NCBI RefSeq assembly: GCF_002845745.1
Contig: NZ_PIUM01000019.1
Location: 1-64,000, forward strand
DNA: 64,000 nucleotides
Source: Telmatospirillum siberiense
GTDB lineage: Bacteria; Pseudomonadota; Alphaproteobacteria; Rhodospirillales; Magnetospirillaceae
Direction of reading: 5' to 3'
The notes under the pieces are model-generated. The model saw only the letters and a list, made by a program, of their open reading frames with translations, was not told the DNA's origin and made no database searches. Made by a program: the position numbers and the translations under genes. This document shows positions 36,832-45,801 of this stretch, in pieces. How positions within the stretch are numbered: position 1 is the stretch's first letter; each line of letters begins with the position of its first letter.

Positions 36832-37836
36832 ATGGTCACGCTTCTCGCCTGCCTCCTGATCTCATCGCTGGGAACCATCGCCGCCACCCGGCTCGTCCTG
36901 GCCTGGTTGCAAAAGCGGCAAATTCTCGATCTTCCCAACGAACGCTCCAGTCACAGCCGGCCGACCCCGCGCGGCGGCGGACTTGCCGTCTCGTCGGTCG
37001 TTCTGCTGGTCTGGCTGGTGGTGGCCTGCAGGGGCGTCCCCGCCGAGGGGACCGGACCGGTATGGCCGGCGATCGCCGCGGCCATCGTTCTGCTGGGGGT
37101 TTCCTGGATGGACGACAAGGGCGGACTGTCCGCCCGCCTGCGACTCGCCGTGCATATTCTGGCGGCCGGCATCGGATTGGCGGCCTGGCCCGCCGATTTG
37201 TCGTTCTGCCAGGGATGGCTGCCCTTCTGGGCCGACCGGCTGGTGGCGCTGGGCGCCTGGGTCTGGTTCATTAATCTGTTCAATTTCATGGATGGCATCG
37301 ACGGCATCAGCGGCGTCGAAGCCGCTTCCATCGGTTTCGGACTGGCCGGTCTCGCCCTGTTGAGCGGGAACGGCGGCCCCGATGGCCCCCTGGCCGTCGC
37401 GATCCTGGGCGCCGCCCTGGGCTTTTTGTTTTGGAACTGGCATCCGGCGAAGATTTTTCTCGGCGACTGCGGCAGCGTGCCGATCGGTTACCTGCTGGGC
37501 TGGCTTCTCCTGTCGGCGGCGGCGCACGGTCATTGGGCGGCCGCGCTGATCCTGCCCGCCTACTATCTGACCGACGCAACCCTGACCCTGGTCCGGCGGG
37601 CGCGGCGCGGCGAGCCGGTGTTCCAGGCCCATCGGCAGCATTTCTATCAGCAAGCCGTGCAGGGCGGCGCCAGCCACGCCCGCGTCGCCCGGCTGATCCT
37701 GATCGCCAATGTCGTCCTCGTGGCGCTGGCCTGGCTGTCGGAAAGCCATCCCATCGCCGCCCTGCTGGTCGCCGCCATCGATGTCTGGTTCCTGCTGCGC
37801 CATCTTTCCCGGCTTGGACAAGGCATCCTTCGGTGA
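36832..37836 (+). CDS. Undecaprenyl-phosphate N-acetylhexosamine-1-phosphate transferase (WbpL/WecA type)
   Basis: A 334-aa multi-spanning PNPT enzyme with about 10-11 helices that starts O-unit synthesis. Motifs: RPTPRGGG (43-50), Asp94-Asp95 (SWMDDKG), NFMDGIDG (151-158), KIFLGDCGS (207-215) and the cytosolic HRQHFYQ (267-273). These identify the MraY/WecA superfamily; HRQHFYQ and context favour the WbpL branch. It has an AGGAAAGGAG ribosome site. GTG of the epimerase overlaps its stop (GTGA). Confidence 0.93.
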   Translation: MVTLLACLLISSLGTIAATRLVLAWLQKRQILDLPNERSSHSRPTPRGGGLAVSSVVLLVWLVVACRGVPAEGTGPVWPAIAAAIVLLGVSWMDDKGGLSARLRLAVHILAAGIGLAAWPADLSFCQGWLPFWADRLVALGAWVWFINLFNFMDGIDGISGVEAASIGFGLAGLALLSGNGGPDGPLAVAILGAALGFLFWNWHPAKIFLGDCGSVPIGYLLGWLLLSAAAHGHWAAALILPAYYLTDATLTLVRRARRGEPVFQAHRQHFYQQAVQGGASHARVARLILIANVVLVALAWLSESHPIAALLVAAIDVWFLLRHLSRLGQGILR

Positions 37837-38780
37837 AGGTGCTGGTCACCGGCGCCAACGGTTTCGTCGGTGCCGCCGTCTGCCGGCGCCTGCAAAGGGA
37901 AGGCTGGCAGGTCCTGGGCGTGATCCGGCGCGAGGCGACACTGCCCGATGGCGTGATCCCACGCCTCATCGACGCCATCGGCCCGCAGACCGTCTGGACC
38001 GAGACCCTGGCCGGAGTCGACGCGGTGGTTCATCTGGCCGCCCGGGTTCACGTGCTGAAGGAACACACGAACGATCCGCTGGCCGAGTACCGGCGCACCA
38101 ACCGGGATGGTACCTTGTGCCTGGCCCGCGCCTCGGCCCATCTCGGGGTACGGCGTTTCCTGTTCATGAGCAGCATCCGGGTCAATGGCGAGCGAACCGG
38201 TGGGCAACCCTTCCGCGAGGATGACGATCCCGCCCCCGTCCGCCCCTTCGACGTCAGCAAATGGGAAGCCGAGCAGGGACTGCAACAAATGGCTACGGAA
38301 ACGGCCATGCGTACCACCATCCTGCGCCCGCCGCTGGTCTACGGCCCCGGTGTCGGCGGCAATTTTCTGAGCCTGATGAAGGCGGTGGCGCGCGGTTGGC
38401 CCCTGCCCTTGGGCGCGCTCCACAACCGCCAAAGCCTGATCGGCGTGGACAATCTGGCCGATGCCGTCGCCGTGGCGTTACGCGAGCCGGCGGGGCAATG
38501 CGAAACCTTTCTGCTGAAAGACGGGGAAGACGTTTCGACTGCGGAACTGATTCGGGAGATCGCCCGGGCGCTTCATCGGCCGGCCCGGCTGCTGCCGGTG
38601 GCCCCCCGTCTCCTCCTGGCCCTGGGCGGACTGTTCGGCCGGCGGGGCGCCGTCGAACGGGTGATCGGCTCGCTGCAAATCGACGACCGGGCCTTCCGCG
38701 GCCGCTTCGGCTGGACGGCCCCGGTGCCGATGGAAACCGGCTTGCAGGCGACCGCCGATTGGTTCCGGCGGCGCGGCTAG
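37833..38780 (+). CDS. NAD-dependent sugar epimerase/reductase (WbpV-like SDR)
   Basis: A 315-aa extended SDR. GTG start; Rossmann motif G7-ANG-F-V-G13. VVHLAARVHVLKEH and FMSSIRVNGERT match the WbpV/WbgX group that reduces or epimerises 4-keto sugars made by WbpM. The usual YxxxK catalytic pair is here Phe139-x3-Lys143 (PFDVSKWEAE): Lys is kept but Tyr is replaced, read directly as TTC. It overlaps the WbpL-like gene by 4 bp. The TAG stop lies in a CTAG repeat. Activity may be altered or another residue may serve as acid. Confidence 0.88.
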   Translation: MKVLVTGANGFVGAAVCRRLQREGWQVLGVIRREATLPDGVIPRLIDAIGPQTVWTETLAGVDAVVHLAARVHVLKEHTNDPLAEYRRTNRDGTLCLARASAHLGVRRFLFMSSIRVNGERTGGQPFREDDDPAPVRPFDVSKWEAEQGLQQMATETAMRTTILRPPLVYGPGVGGNFLSLMKAVARGWPLPLGALHNRQSLIGVDNLADAVAVALREPAGQCETFLLKDGEDVSTAELIREIARALHRPARLLPVAPRLLLALGGLFGRRGAVERVIGSLQIDDRAFRGRFGWTAPVPMETGLQATADWFRRRG

Positions 38781-38814
38781 CGCATTGATTCATTCAAATA
38801 ATTCAATGCACTAG
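38777..38814. repeat. CTAGTGCATT element as palindrome, copy 3
   Basis: CTAGCGCATTGA at 38777-38788 and TTCAATGCACTAG at 38802-38814 form inverted arms with one mismatch around an AT-rich loop. Its first TAG is the stop of the epimerase gene. Copies 1 and 2 are at 4492 and 12328. Confidence 0.6.
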
Positions 38815-38890
38815 GACATGTGGACAATTGGCGATTGGCCGGATGGAGTTCGTCCTCTTGATCGTTCCGGTACGCTCCAGCTTTTGATGA

Positions 38891-38915
38891 ACCACCAAGG
38901 CACCAAGACACCAAG
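38891..38915. repeat. ACCAAG short tandem repeat
   Basis: Three ACCAAG words at 8-bp spacing (ACCAAGGCACCAAGACACCA then AG). This resembles the 'ACCACCAAGGCACCAAG' repeats found between genes in diverse bacterial genomes. It lies in a 226-bp gap between the convergent epimerase and glutamate dehydrogenase genes; I see no gene there. Confidence 0.5.
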
Positions 38916-39006
38916 ATGGCGGAGTGTGCCACTGGCATTTTCCCGTCCTGTCATCGGCTGTCGGCCGAATGCCTGCGGCGCAGATTGGCTACCGCCGGAT
39001 GATCCG

Positions 39007-42000
39007 TTACCCCTCGATCAGGGCCTGAAACTGATGGCTGGCCACCACCAGGGTGGACAGGTCCAGCCTAGTGGCGCCCTTCAGTTCGACAAGCAACTGA
39101 TCGGCCCGCTCCACCGCCGCGCGGCGGCTTTCGGCCCAGGCGGCCAGCGCCGCCTCGGCATCGAGATCGCCCGCCATGGCGGCAACGCTGGCGGTCAGCT
39201 CGGCCTGGCGGACGTAAAGATCGTCGATGACCGCCTCCCCCGCCATCTTTTCCCAATGACTGCTTGCCTGAAGCCGTTCGGCGGCGGCGCGCAACCATCC
39301 CATGCCGAAACGGGCGGTCATCAGGAAATAGAGCCGACCGACCGTTTCCACCGGCCGGCCAACCCGCGCCGCGATACGTCCGATATCGTTGGCCGAGGCA
39401 AGCACGATCAGGCTGGCGACCCGTCGCGCCAAATCCTCAGGTACGCCCGACGCCTGGTATTCAGCGGCACGCACCGTCAGCGCCGCCAGGGTATCGGCCG
39501 GTAGGATCCGCTCAAGGCAGTCCCTGAGGGCGACGATCCCGGGCTCCAGCTCGGCACGCGAACGTCCGATATCGAGCGGTCGGGGCGCATGCCCCAGAAC
39601 CCAGCCGACGCCGCGTTCGATCAGGCGATTGATCTCGATGAACATGGCGGTCTGGATCTCGGCCGGCACCAGGGTGTCCAGGCCCTCGATCCCCTCCCAG
39701 ACGTCACGCAGCGAAAAACCGTCGCGGACGATCAGATAGGCGCGGGCAAGGTCGGCCGGCGGCGTGCCCGTCCGTTCCATCAGGCGCGCAATGAAGCTGC
39801 CGCCCACCCGGTTGACCATGCTGTTGGCCGAGACGGTGGCGACGATCTCGCGCCGCAGGCGATGTCCGTCCATCCGGGCGCGCCAGCTCTCGCCCCGCAC
39901 GAGGGTGGGGAAATAGCGGACCAGCTCGTCCAACAGCAAAGGATCGTCGGGCAGATCGGAGTCCAGGATCGCGTCATAGAGCCAGAGTTTTCCATAAGCC
40001 AGCAGAATGCTGATTTCCGGCCGGGTCAGTCCCTTTTCATCCAGGGCGCGACGGGCGATCTCATCGTCGTCGGGCAGGAATTCGATGCGCCGGTCGAGAC
40101 GGCCCTGGCGTTCAAGCAGACGCATGAAGCGGTCCTGCTGATCGAGCATCTGCGGCGCCTGAACCTGGAAAATGGATAAGGCCTGGGTCTGCAGATAATT
40201 GTCGCGCAGCACCAGATGGCCCACCTCGTCGGTCATCGAGGAAAGCAGCTCATTTCTTTGCTTGACGGTCAGATCGCCGTCCCGCACCGCGCCGTCGAGC
40301 AGGATCTTGATATTGACCTCGTGATCCGAACAATCGACCCCGGCTGAATTGTCGATGGCGTCGGTGTTGAGACGAATGCCGGCGAGCGCCGCCTCGACCC
40401 GGCCATGCTGCGTCATCGCCAGATTGCCGCCTTCGCCGATCACCTTGCAGCGAAGCATGCGGGCATCGATGCGCAGCGCGTCATTGGCCCGGTCGCCGAC
40501 CGCGGCATGGGTCTCGAAGCCCGCCTTCACATAAGTTCCGATACCGCCGAACCACAACAGATCGACCGGCGCGGCGAGAAGGCGGGTGATCAGGTCGCTG
40601 GGCGGCAGGGACTCCATTTCGATATCGAAAAGTTTTCTGACCTCGGGAGACAGGGCGATCGATTTGGCATCGCGGGCAAACACGCCGCCGCCCGCCGAAA
40701 GTCTGCCACGGTCGTAATCGGACCAACTGGAGCGCGGCAGGTCGAAAAGACGGCGGCGTTCGGCGAAGGAGAGTTCGGGATCCGGATCGGGATCGAGGAA
40801 GATGTGTCGATGATCGAAGGCGGCGACCAGCTTCAAATGGGGCGAGCGCAACATGCCGTTGCCGAAGACGTCGCCCGACATGTCGCCGACGCCGACCACG
40901 GTCATGTCGTTCTTCTGGATATCACGACCCATCTCGCGGAAATGGCGCTTGACCGATTCCCAGGCGCCACGGGCGGTGATCGCCATACCCTTATGATCGT
41001 AGCCCTGGCTGCCGCCGGAAGCGAAGGCGTCACCCAGCCAGAAGCCGTACTCGGCCGAGATCTCGTTGGCGATATCCGAGAATGTCGCCGTTCCCTTGTC
41101 GGCCGCCACCACCAGATAGGGATCGTCGCCATCCCGGCGAACCACGCGGGACGGCACCACCACTTGTCCGCCCGCCAGATTGTCGGTCAGATCGAGCAGG
41201 CCCCGCATCAATGTCCGATAGCAGCGGATGCCTTCCTCCTGGAAGGCCTCGCGGCCTCCGGTCCGGGGCGGCCGCTTGACGACGAAGCCGCCTTTGGCGC
41301 CGACCGGCACGATGACGGAATTCTTCATCGTCTGGGCCTTCATCAATCCCAGTGTTTCGGTACGAAAATCCTCCGGCCGGTCCGACCAGCGGATTCCCCC
41401 GCGCGCCACTTTGCCGGCGCGCAGGTGAATGCCTTCGGTGAAAGGCGCGTAGACGAAGATCTCCGCCATCGGACGGGGAAGCGGCAACCCTTCGACCCGA
41501 TGGCTGTCCAGCTTGAAGGACAGATAGGATTTCGGCGTGCCGTCCGAGGCGGTCTGGAAGAAGTTGGTTCTCAGCGTCGCCTCGATCAGATTGAGGAAAC
41601 GGCGCAGGATGCGGTCCTCGTCGGCGCTGGCGACGGCCTCCAGGGCGCTCTGGATGCGGGCCGGTACATCGCCGTCGCCGCAAGGCCCGTCGGGATCGAA
41701 GCGAGCCTCGAACAAGGCGACGAGAAGCGCCGCCACCGCCGGATTGCCCGTCACGCTGCGCTCGACGTAGCTCTGGCTGAATGTCGACCCGGCCTGGCGC
41801 AAATATTTCGCATAAGCGCGAAGCACCATGACCTGACGCCACGTCAATCCGGCGTTGACCACCAGGCGGTTGAAGCCGTCGTCCTCCGCCGCCCCCAGCC
41901 AGACGGCACGGAAGGCATCCTCGAATCCGCCTCGCAGGCGCTCGATCTCGACGGCCCGCCCATCCTGCGAAACCATGGTGAAATCATGGATCCACAAAGG

Positions 42001-43824
42001 CTCCTCGGCCGGCCGGCGCAATTCGTACGGCTGCTCGGAGATGACGCGGAATCCCATATGCTCGAACAGGGGCAATACGTCGGAGAGGGCGACCGGCTGA
42101 CCCTGGCGATAGATCTTGAAACGCAAGGCGCTGTCCGCAGCCTCGACCGGACGATAGAGATGCAGGGCGAAACCGTCCCGCGCCGCCTCGATGCGGGCGA
42201 TGTCGAGACAGGCGGCGCGCGGCGCCACGTCCTCGCGATAGGCCAGCGGGAAACTCGCCGCCCAGCGGCGGTGCAGGGCCAGGCCCCGTTCCTCGCCATG
42301 GCTTTCGATCAGCGCTTCCTGCAAGCGATCGGTCCACGACCGGGTGATATCGGCCAACCGCGACTCGAGGGCCGCCCGGTCGATGAGGGGCGCCTGTCCG
42401 GGCATCGTCTTGACGAAGAACTGCAGCCGGGCCAGCGGCGCCTCGGCCACCTGGGTGTACCAGGCCGTCACCCGGCCGGCGCAGCCGTCCTCGAAAAGCT
42501 GCTGGATCTTCAGGCGCAATCGGGTGTCGTATCGGTCGCGCGGAATGAAGACCAGAATGGAGACGAAGCGTTCGAACTCGTCTCTGCGCAGGAAGACCGC
42601 GACCCGCTGGCGCTCCTGCAAGCGCAGGATGGCGATCGCCGTGTCATAGAGATCGGCCTCTCCGGCCTGCAACAATTCGTCGCGCGGATAGGTCTCCAGG
42701 ATCGCCTGTAATGCCTTGCCGTCATGGCTGTTCGGGCGAAAGCCCGCCCGTTCGGCGATGCGGCCCACCTTGCCCCGCAGCAAGGGAATCTGCAAAGGCG
42801 ACAAGGCATAGGCCGAATGGGTGAAAAGGCCGACCAGCACATGCAGGCCGACCACCCGCCCCTCGACATCGAAGCGTTTGATGCCGACGATATCCATCGG
42901 CACCGGACGATGCACGGCGGCGACCCGATCCGCCTTGGTCAACAAAAGCACGGCCGGCCGGCGCAGGAAGGCCACGACCTCGGCCGTCATCGTCGCCAGA
43001 TCGCGCTCGGTATCGAAAATGCGGAAATCGGGATCCCGCAGAATGCCGAGGCCGCTTCCCGGTTCGACGGCGATCGCCCCATCGGCGGCGGCGTCCAGAT
43101 CGAAGCGGAGATCGCGATATCCCAGAAAGGTGAAATTGTCGTGGTGAATCCAGTCGAGAAAGTCCCGGACCTCGGCGATCTCCCGGGCCCGCCCGCTTTC
43201 CGCCGGGGCTGCGAGTTCGGCCAGGATGGCTGCAACCCGCTCGCGCATCGCCCGCCAGTCCTCGACGGCGGCCCGGACATCGGCCAACACGGCGGCCAAA
43301 CGATCGGACAAGGCCAGCAGCCGGGCGGGATCGGTCAGCCGGTCGATCTCGATATGCATCAGACTTTCAAACGGCGCCCCGGCGCCGGCATCGCCGGGAA
43401 TGTCTTGCAGGCGTCCCGCCTCGTCGCGAACCATCGGCAGGACGGGATGAAGCACCAGATGAACGGCCAGTTCGCTTCTTTGCACGGCGGCGGTCAGCGA
43501 ATCGACCAGAAACGGCATGTCGTCGTTGACCACCTCGATGACGGTGTGCTCGCTGTCCCAGCCGCCCTCGTCGGCGCGCGGCTGGAAAACGCGCAGTTTC
43601 GCCTGTCCGGGCAACCGCTGCCGGGCCAAAGCCAGCATCGAGAGGACGGCCCCGTAAAGGGCGTCGGGCTCCCGGGCGAGAACGTCCTCCGGCGCCACGT
43701 TGGCGTAGCTGCTGCGCAAAAGACGTTCCGCCAGGGGGTGTTCCGCCGGTTCCAGCCGTTCGCTGATCAAGGCGGCGACCTGTTCGACGAGACGATCCTT
43801 CAGATGATCGATCGGCTGAGCCAT
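39007..43824 (-). CDS. NAD-specific glutamate dehydrogenase, large (180-kDa) type
   Basis: A 1605-aa enzyme that oxidises glutamate to 2-oxoglutarate and ammonia with NAD. The long N-terminal part (about 1-650) has ACT-like regulatory segments (HTVIEVVNDDMPFLVDSL). The catalytic core (about 700-1250) has RGGIRWSDRPEDFRTETLGL, VPVGAKGGFVVKRPP with the substrate Lys, GDMSGDVFGNGMLRS and GIGTYVKA. A 350-residue helical C-terminal part follows. Size and motifs match the GDH-180/LADH group. It is monocistronic. With glnK-amtB it reflects nitrogen and carbon balance, but the two are 38 kb apart. Confidence 0.96.
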   Translation of the reverse strand: MAQPIDHLKDRLVEQVAALISERLEPAEHPLAERLLRSSYANVAPEDVLAREPDALYGAVLSMLALARQRLPGQAKLRVFQPRADEGGWDSEHTVIEVVNDDMPFLVDSLTAAVQRSELAVHLVLHPVLPMVRDEAGRLQDIPGDAGAGAPFESLMHIEIDRLTDPARLLALSDRLAAVLADVRAAVEDWRAMRERVAAILAELAAPAESGRAREIAEVRDFLDWIHHDNFTFLGYRDLRFDLDAAADGAIAVEPGSGLGILRDPDFRIFDTERDLATMTAEVVAFLRRPAVLLLTKADRVAAVHRPVPMDIVGIKRFDVEGRVVGLHVLVGLFTHSAYALSPLQIPLLRGKVGRIAERAGFRPNSHDGKALQAILETYPRDELLQAGEADLYDTAIAILRLQERQRVAVFLRRDEFERFVSILVFIPRDRYDTRLRLKIQQLFEDGCAGRVTAWYTQVAEAPLARLQFFVKTMPGQAPLIDRAALESRLADITRSWTDRLQEALIESHGEERGLALHRRWAASFPLAYREDVAPRAACLDIARIEAARDGFALHLYRPVEAADSALRFKIYRQGQPVALSDVLPLFEHMGFRVISEQPYELRRPAEEPLWIHDFTMVSQDGRAVEIERLRGGFEDAFRAVWLGAAEDDGFNRLVVNAGLTWRQVMVLRAYAKYLRQAGSTFSQSYVERSVTGNPAVAALLVALFEARFDPDGPCGDGDVPARIQSALEAVASADEDRILRRFLNLIEATLRTNFFQTASDGTPKSYLSFKLDSHRVEGLPLPRPMAEIFVYAPFTEGIHLRAGKVARGGIRWSDRPEDFRTETLGLMKAQTMKNSVIVPVGAKGGFVVKRPPRTGGREAFQEEGIRCYRTLMRGLLDLTDNLAGGQVVVPSRVVRRDGDDPYLVVAADKGTATFSDIANEISAEYGFWLGDAFASGGSQGYDHKGMAITARGAWESVKRHFREMGRDIQKNDMTVVGVGDMSGDVFGNGMLRSPHLKLVAAFDHRHIFLDPDPDPELSFAERRRLFDLPRSSWSDYDRGRLSAGGGVFARDAKSIALSPEVRKLFDIEMESLPPSDLITRLLAAPVDLLWFGGIGTYVKAGFETHAAVGDRANDALRIDARMLRCKVIGEGGNLAMTQHGRVEAALAGIRLNTDAIDNSAGVDCSDHEVNIKILLDGAVRDGDLTVKQRNELLSSMTDEVGHLVLRDNYLQTQALSIFQVQAPQMLDQQDRFMRLLERQGRLDRRIEFLPDDDEIARRALDEKGLTRPEISILLAYGKLWLYDAILDSDLPDDPLLLDELVRYFPTLVRGESWRARMDGHRLRREIVATVSANSMVNRVGGSFIARLMERTGTPPADLARAYLIVRDGFSLRDVWEGIEGLDTLVPAEIQTAMFIEINRLIERGVGWVLGHAPRPLDIGRSRAELEPGIVALRDCLERILPADTLAALTVRAAEYQASGVPEDLARRVASLIVLASANDIGRIAARVGRPVETVGRLYFLMTARFGMGWLRAAAERLQASSHWEKMAGEAVIDDLYVRQAELTASVAAMAGDLDAEAALAAWAESRRAAVERADQLLVELKGATRLDLSTLVVASHQFQALIEG

Positions 43825-43976
43825 GCCCTCTTCCCCCCCTCGCTTGCGCTTGCGACGCCATTGCTGCCGACGGCTTTCAAGCTGGCGTTTCCAAATGAAA
43901 ATGCAAGGTCGGCCGGACGGCTTCCGGCTGTTTTATTACGATATCGAACCAGTGATGCGCGCGGTCCCCGGACGGG

Positions 43977-44414
43977 CTATTTCAAGATGAGCGTTTTGAT
44001 CATGACGTCTTCGACCGTGACGCCGCTGGCTTTTTCCACACTGGCGGCGGTCATGCGCTTGGCGACGCGCGGCCCCTCGGCGGAATTTTCGAACGCCTCC
44101 CAGTTAAAGGCGGCGAAATCCTCTTTCATCTGCGCGGCGATCTGTTTCTTTTTGCTGTTGAGGATCTGATGTTTTTCCGGATCGGCCTGGAACAGCCAGA
44201 CTTCCAAATCCAAAGAGCGATATTCCCGGTTCTGGTCGACTTGCACGGCCACATGCAGGCGGGGCACCGCGACATAGGCGGGCCCGAGCTTCGCCTGGAT
44301 TTCGCGGCTGCCGCCGGTGCCGGCGGCCTCCTTTTCCTTGCCTTCGGCATGGAGCTGTCCGGTGCCCGTCAGTAAAACGACTATCGCTACGGTAAAGACC
44401 GATCGCCAAAACAT
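43977..44414 (-). CDS. Small exported FliL-like protein
   Basis: A 145-aa protein. The signal peptide is MFWRSVFTVAIVVLLTGTGQ with cleavage near LHAEG. The mature part has a beta-rich start (VAVPRLHVAVQVD, then YRSLDLEVWLFQADPEKHQI), a KKK...AQM helix and ends VTVEDVMIKTLILK. This layout resembles the periplasmic part of FliL. No flagellar gene is near. It is divergent from the gene at 44559, whose product shows the same pattern, so the pair are likely paralogues. Function unknown. Confidence 0.72.
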   Translation of the reverse strand: MFWRSVFTVAIVVLLTGTGQLHAEGKEKEAAGTGGSREIQAKLGPAYVAVPRLHVAVQVDQNREYRSLDLEVWLFQADPEKHQILNSKKKQIAAQMKEDFAAFNWEAFENSAEGPRVAKRMTAASVEKASGVTVEDVMIKTLILK

Positions 44415-44558
44415 CGTATGATCCTCGACTCGTGGTTTATAGCGGCGTTTGCGTGACGCCGAGCGTTCAAGTAAAATACGCCGAATCGCCTGACATTGTC
44501 CGCTGGAAAAGCAGCGTTACAATTGTAACGATTTTTATTCAAAAATTAAGGCTGCCCC

Positions 44559-45047
44559 GTGAAGAGACATCGGAGAACGGATTCAAGTCTTACAATGCCC
44601 GGACAGGCGTTATTGCATGTTCTGGCTCTCGCCGTGATCATAGTTTTGTCTTTCCATCCGGCGGACGCCAAGGATATTCGGCTGGGCGGCACCAATGCCT
44701 CGCCGGCGCCACCACCGCCGCCACCCGCGAAGCTGGCCCCCAATATCATCGAACTGCCGATCATCGTCATCGCCATCCGCAAGGAGGATGGAGGCTGGCA
44801 CCACATCCGCATCAACGCCTGGCTGGCGCCCAAGGATGTCGCCACCGCCCACGACATGGACGACAAGAAGACGGCCATCGTCAGACGAAGCAAGGACGCC
44901 TTTCCGGGAACCCGCGGCTTCGAAGCCTTGCAGTCGGCACGGGACGGCGACCAGATCGCCAAGGAGGTTATCCACGCCGCCGCCGAACACACGATCGGCC
45001 GCCCTTGGACCGGTGATGTGCTGATCCGCAACATCCTGATCTATTGA
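44559..45047 (+). CDS. Small exported protein, probable paralogue of the 43977 product
   Basis: A 162-aa protein. Signal peptide with charged N-terminus and LALAVIIVLSFHPADA. A Pro-rich linker (SPAPPPPPPA) leads to a domain: ELPIIVIAIRKEDGGWHHIR, INAWLAPKDVATAHDMDDKK, GFEALQSARDGDQIAKEV, and final WTGDVLIRNILIY. These blocks line up in order with the FliL-like protein on the other strand. Start is GTG 44559 or ATG 44595. The 144-bp spacer between the two genes is AT-rich and must hold both promoters. Function unknown. Confidence 0.7.
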   Translation: MKRHRRTDSSLTMPGQALLHVLALAVIIVLSFHPADAKDIRLGGTNASPAPPPPPPAKLAPNIIELPIIVIAIRKEDGGWHHIRINAWLAPKDVATAHDMDDKKTAIVRRSKDAFPGTRGFEALQSARDGDQIAKEVIHAAAEHTIGRPWTGDVLIRNILIY

Positions 45048-45165
45048 TCGCCGTCTTGAGATCCGAAGGTTGAAACACGGTGTAACGAATCGCCTCGCCT
45101 ACAGTCACAGCAATGAAATAGAGCGGGTGTAGCGTTGCTGTTCGATCCAAACATCGAGGTATTTC

Positions 45166-45729
45166 ATGGGAAAAATCAGCTTGGTGCTTTGCACACTCCT
45201 CCCGCTGGCCTGGAGTTCGGCGGCCTTGGCGGCACCGCCGAACGCGCCGGAAGGTCCCGCTCCGGCCGGCGGCGCGGACCGGCACCATGGCGACTTCGCC
45301 GCCTGGCACAAGGAAATGTGCACCGAACATTTTGCCCGGATGGCTGAGCATCTCGGTTATCTGCAGGCCAGACTCGAGCTATCCGACCAACAGGCCCCGG
45401 CCTTCGACAAATGGCGCCAGGCGGTTCTCGAACAGGGCGCCAAGGAACGGTCTTCCTGTCTGGAGGCGACGCCGAAGGCCGACGCCAAGCCGGGCTTGCC
45501 CGAGCGCGAAGCGCGCCTTGAGAAGATTCTGAGCCTCCAGTTGCAGGGCTTGCAGGCGACACGGCCGGCTCTGGAAGGCTTTTACGATACGCTTTCGGCG
45601 GAGCAGAAATCCCTCTTCGATCGGGAGTTTCTTCCCCATGGCGGTCATCATGGACCGATGGGCGGGCACGGAGAGCCGATGGGCGGGCCGATGGATGGCC
45701 CCATGACGATGGAACACGGACAGAAGTGA
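45166..45729 (+). CDS. Spy/CpxP-like periplasmic protein with Met/His-rich tail
   Basis: A 187-aa exported protein. Signal peptide MGKISLVLCTLLPLAWSSAA with cleavage near ALA. The helical core has two LTxxQ-type motifs: LSDQQAPAFDKW (about 82) and LSAEQKSLFDRE (about 145), as in Spy/CpxP chaperones or sensors. The C-terminal 32 residues are Gly/His/Met/Pro-rich (HGGHHGPMGGHGEPMGG), a likely Cu or Ni binding tail. The interspersed repeat B follows the stop. Metal or envelope stress response is a reasonable inference. Confidence 0.8.
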   Translation: MGKISLVLCTLLPLAWSSAALAAPPNAPEGPAPAGGADRHHGDFAAWHKEMCTEHFARMAEHLGYLQARLELSDQQAPAFDKWRQAVLEQGAKERSSCLEATPKADAKPGLPEREARLEKILSLQLQGLQATRPALEGFYDTLSAEQKSLFDREFLPHGGHHGPMGGHGEPMGGPMDGPMTMEHGQK

Positions 45730-45733
45730 CCAA

Positions 45734-45801
45734 GGGCCCGTTGATAAATTATCGAATCAACGGGCCCTTAAGCCCGCCGTAGCGGAGCGCAGGCGTCATA
45801 T
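45734..45801. repeat. Interspersed hairpin element, copy B
   Basis: Same element as 5991-6082. Stem 45734-45745 with 45756-45767, 10-nt loop, then AGCCCG, AGCGGAGCG and GCGTCATAT. The sixth stem pair is C-G here and T-A in copy A. It directly follows a plus-strand gene, as copy A does. Confidence 0.8.

Noticed and set aside
40405-42711. Long open frame antisense to glutamate dehydrogenase
   Set aside because: Composition (high Arg, Gln, His) and lack of motifs show a shadow of the real gene.
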